Source: Flavobacteriaceae bacterium
Lineage (GTDB): Bacteria > Bacteroidota > Bacteroidia > Flavobacteriales > Flavobacteriaceae
Reading direction: 5' to 3'
Assembly (NCBI GenBank): GCA_030683815.1
Contig: JAUXPJ010000023.1
Coordinates: 1-64,000, forward strand
Length of the DNA: 64,000 nt
The translations under genes and the position numbers were made by a program. Shown piece by piece: positions 62,999 through 64,000 of the stretch. The stretch's first letter is position 1. Every line of letters starts with the position of its first letter. The notes under the pieces are model-generated. The model did no database searches and was not told the DNA's origin. It saw nothing but the letters and a program-made list of their open reading frames with translations.

Positions 62999-63931
62999 AT
63001 GCATCAATTTATTAAACAAGCAATATCAGGAGACAATCAATGGTGGAAATATATTTTAACCATTTTCATCGTTTTCTTTTTGATTCAAATAGGCACAATT
63101 CCGCTAATTTACATAGCTTTTACCCATGCTGCCGACCTTGATGAATTTATGTTGTCGGCCCAAACTAATTTTATGAATTTGGGAATTGATTCCAATCTCT
63201 TCCTGTTTTGGATGATATTTTCATTTTTGGTTGGATTAATTACATTATTTGTTTGCATAAAATGGATTCACAAACGTGCTGTAAAAACTGTTTTTACTTC
63301 AAGAAATAAAATTGATTGGAATCGTGTATTTTTCGGATTTCTATTGTGGGGTTTTATAGCAATAGGAACAATTATAGTTCAAATAAATACTTTTCCAGAT
63401 AATTACGAGTGGAATTTTAAACTCGTTCCGTTTCTAATTTTAGTGATTATTTCCCTTTTATTCATTCCATTTCAAACCACTTTAGAAGAGCTTTTATTCA
63501 GAGGTTATTTGATGCAGGGTTTGGGTTTGTTGTTTCGTTCTGCTTGGATGCCATTGTTGATTACTTCAGTCGGATTTGGATTATTGCATGCTGCCAATCC
63601 AGAGGTTCAAAAACTCGGAAATATTGTTATGATTTATTATATCGGTACGGGTTTTATGTTTGGAATTACCACTTTAATGGATGAGGGAACTGAATTAGCT
63701 ATCGGAATGCATGCCGCCAATAATATTGTCGCCGCAGTTTTGGTAACATCAGATTGGATGGTTTTTCAAACGGATGCACTTTATAAAGATATTTCTGAAC
63801 CAATTGTTAACATGGAAGCTTTATTTCCGGTATTGGTAGTTTACCCAATTTTATTGTTGATTTTTGCCAAAAAATACCAATGGAATCAATGGAGTGAACG
63901 ATTATTTGGCATGTTTTCTGAAGAAAATTAA
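62999..63931 (+). CDS. CPBP family intramembrane metalloprotease
   Basis: A membrane protein of 310 residues with about eight membrane segments, of the CPBP (Abi/CaaX protease and bacteriocin-processing enzyme) family. The active-site signature TTLEELLFRGYLMQG (about 160-174, EExxxR) and the downstream histidine blocks LLHAANPE (about 194-201) and IGMHAANNIVAAVL (about 234-247) are complete. Start ATG 62999 (MHQFIKQ) avoids overlap with menC; an ATG at 62981 overlaps it by 14 bp. Targets are unknown; members cleave prenylated proteins or secreted peptides. It is embedded between menC and probable menE. Confidence 0.9.
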   Translation: MHQFIKQAISGDNQWWKYILTIFIVFFLIQIGTIPLIYIAFTHAADLDEFMLSAQTNFMNLGIDSNLFLFWMIFSFLVGLITLFVCIKWIHKRAVKTVFTSRNKIDWNRVFFGFLLWGFIAIGTIIVQINTFPDNYEWNFKLVPFLILVIISLLFIPFQTTLEELLFRGYLMQGLGLLFRSAWMPLLITSVGFGLLHAANPEVQKLGNIVMIYYIGTGFMFGITTLMDEGTELAIGMHAANNIVAAVLVTSDWMVFQTDALYKDISEPIVNMEALFPVLVVYPILLLIFAKKYQWNQWSERLFGMFSEEN

Positions 63932-63936
63932 GACTT

Positions 63937-64000
63937 ATGAATATTATACTTCATCCACAATTTAAATTAAATGGTCATCAATTTAAAACTGCTGATGAGG
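63937..64000 (+). CDS. menE: Probable menE (o-succinylbenzoate--CoA ligase), 5' fragment
   Basis: Only the first 21 codons lie in the window: MNIILHPQFKLNGHQFKTAD and on. The opening HPQFKLNG-x-x-F resembles the N-terminus of flavobacterial AMP-binding o-succinylbenzoate--CoA ligases. The position five bases after the CPBP gene in a menC operon agrees. Too short to prove; sequence beyond the window is needed for the AMP-binding motif. Confidence 0.5.
   Translation, partial: MNIILHPQFKLNGHQFKTADE

Overview
The window is an AT-rich chromosomal segment that reads as a Flavobacteriaceae (Bacteroidota) genome. The evidence is the set of family-typical proteins (GLPGLI protein, SusC-like receptors with carboxypeptidase-regulatory domains, a flavobacterial LptD, a Crp/Fnr-like site), promoters of the Bacteroidota type (TTG, then TAnnTTTG), and the tsaD/tamB and pfkA-gapA-mgsA neighbourhoods. 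TGA is a normal stop here (it ends tamB, mgsA and the amidase gene), so the standard bacterial code applies. There is one tRNA (Pro, GGG). I see no rRNA, CRISPR array, prophage or intact insertion sequence.

Layout. 0.2-5.3 kb: an O6-methylguanine repair protein, a DUF819 membrane protein, a beta-propeller protein, NhaA with a palindrome inside its promoter, a Nudix gene broken by one in-frame TGA, and a secreted protein. 5.5-12.4 kb: a CusCAB/CzcCBA-type metal efflux operon preceded by a His-rich exported protein. A four-helix-bundle gene flanked by direct repeats sits between the cusA-like and cusB-like genes. 12.5-14.6 kb: a cloverleaf-forming inverted repeat and htpG. 15.1-18.9 kb: a small exported peptide with a symmetric C-x11-C-x4-C-x11-C pattern, a GLPGLI protein and a large TonB-dependent-receptor-like barrel. 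19.0-19.5 kb: remnant of an S9 peptidase missing its whole middle. 19.7-25.7 kb: fabH, a class IV aminotransferase, a lipoprotein, a TIGR01777 epimerase, a TSUP exporter and a perR-like/dps pair with a Fur-box-like operator. 25.7-32.6 kb: a minus-strand run of a DUF255 thioredoxin-like protein, secreted and hydrolase genes and a c-type cytochrome. 33.1-42.3 kb: tRNA-Pro, creD, tsaD diverging from tamB and a GT39-type glycosyltransferase. 42.4-47.7 kb: a sodium:solute symporter and the glycolysis-linked genes pfkA, gapA and mgsA, then a PAP2 phosphatase. 47.8-52.0 kb: an RRM protein, a methyltransferase, ridA and lptD. 52.0-56.5 kb: an amidase, an MCE protein and a two-gene Fe-S oxidoreductase. 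56.7-64 kb: menA, a copper-receptor locus, an MBL hydrolase, an SRPBCC protein, menC, a CPBP protease and the start of a probable menE.

How they fit together. Envelope functions dominate: LptD, TamB, MCE, amidase, CreD and glycosyltransferase build and maintain the outer membrane. Metal balance is the second theme. It has an efflux operon with His-rich parts, a receptor with the CxxxM motif of OprC-type copper receptors, and a peroxide/iron module (perR-like and dps). Menaquinone genes (menA, menC, probable menE) lie at the right end.

Best candidate for something undescribed: the 15.1-18.9 kb locus, where a tiny disulfide-patterned exported peptide is followed by a strong stem-loop, a GLPGLI protein and an outer-membrane barrel.
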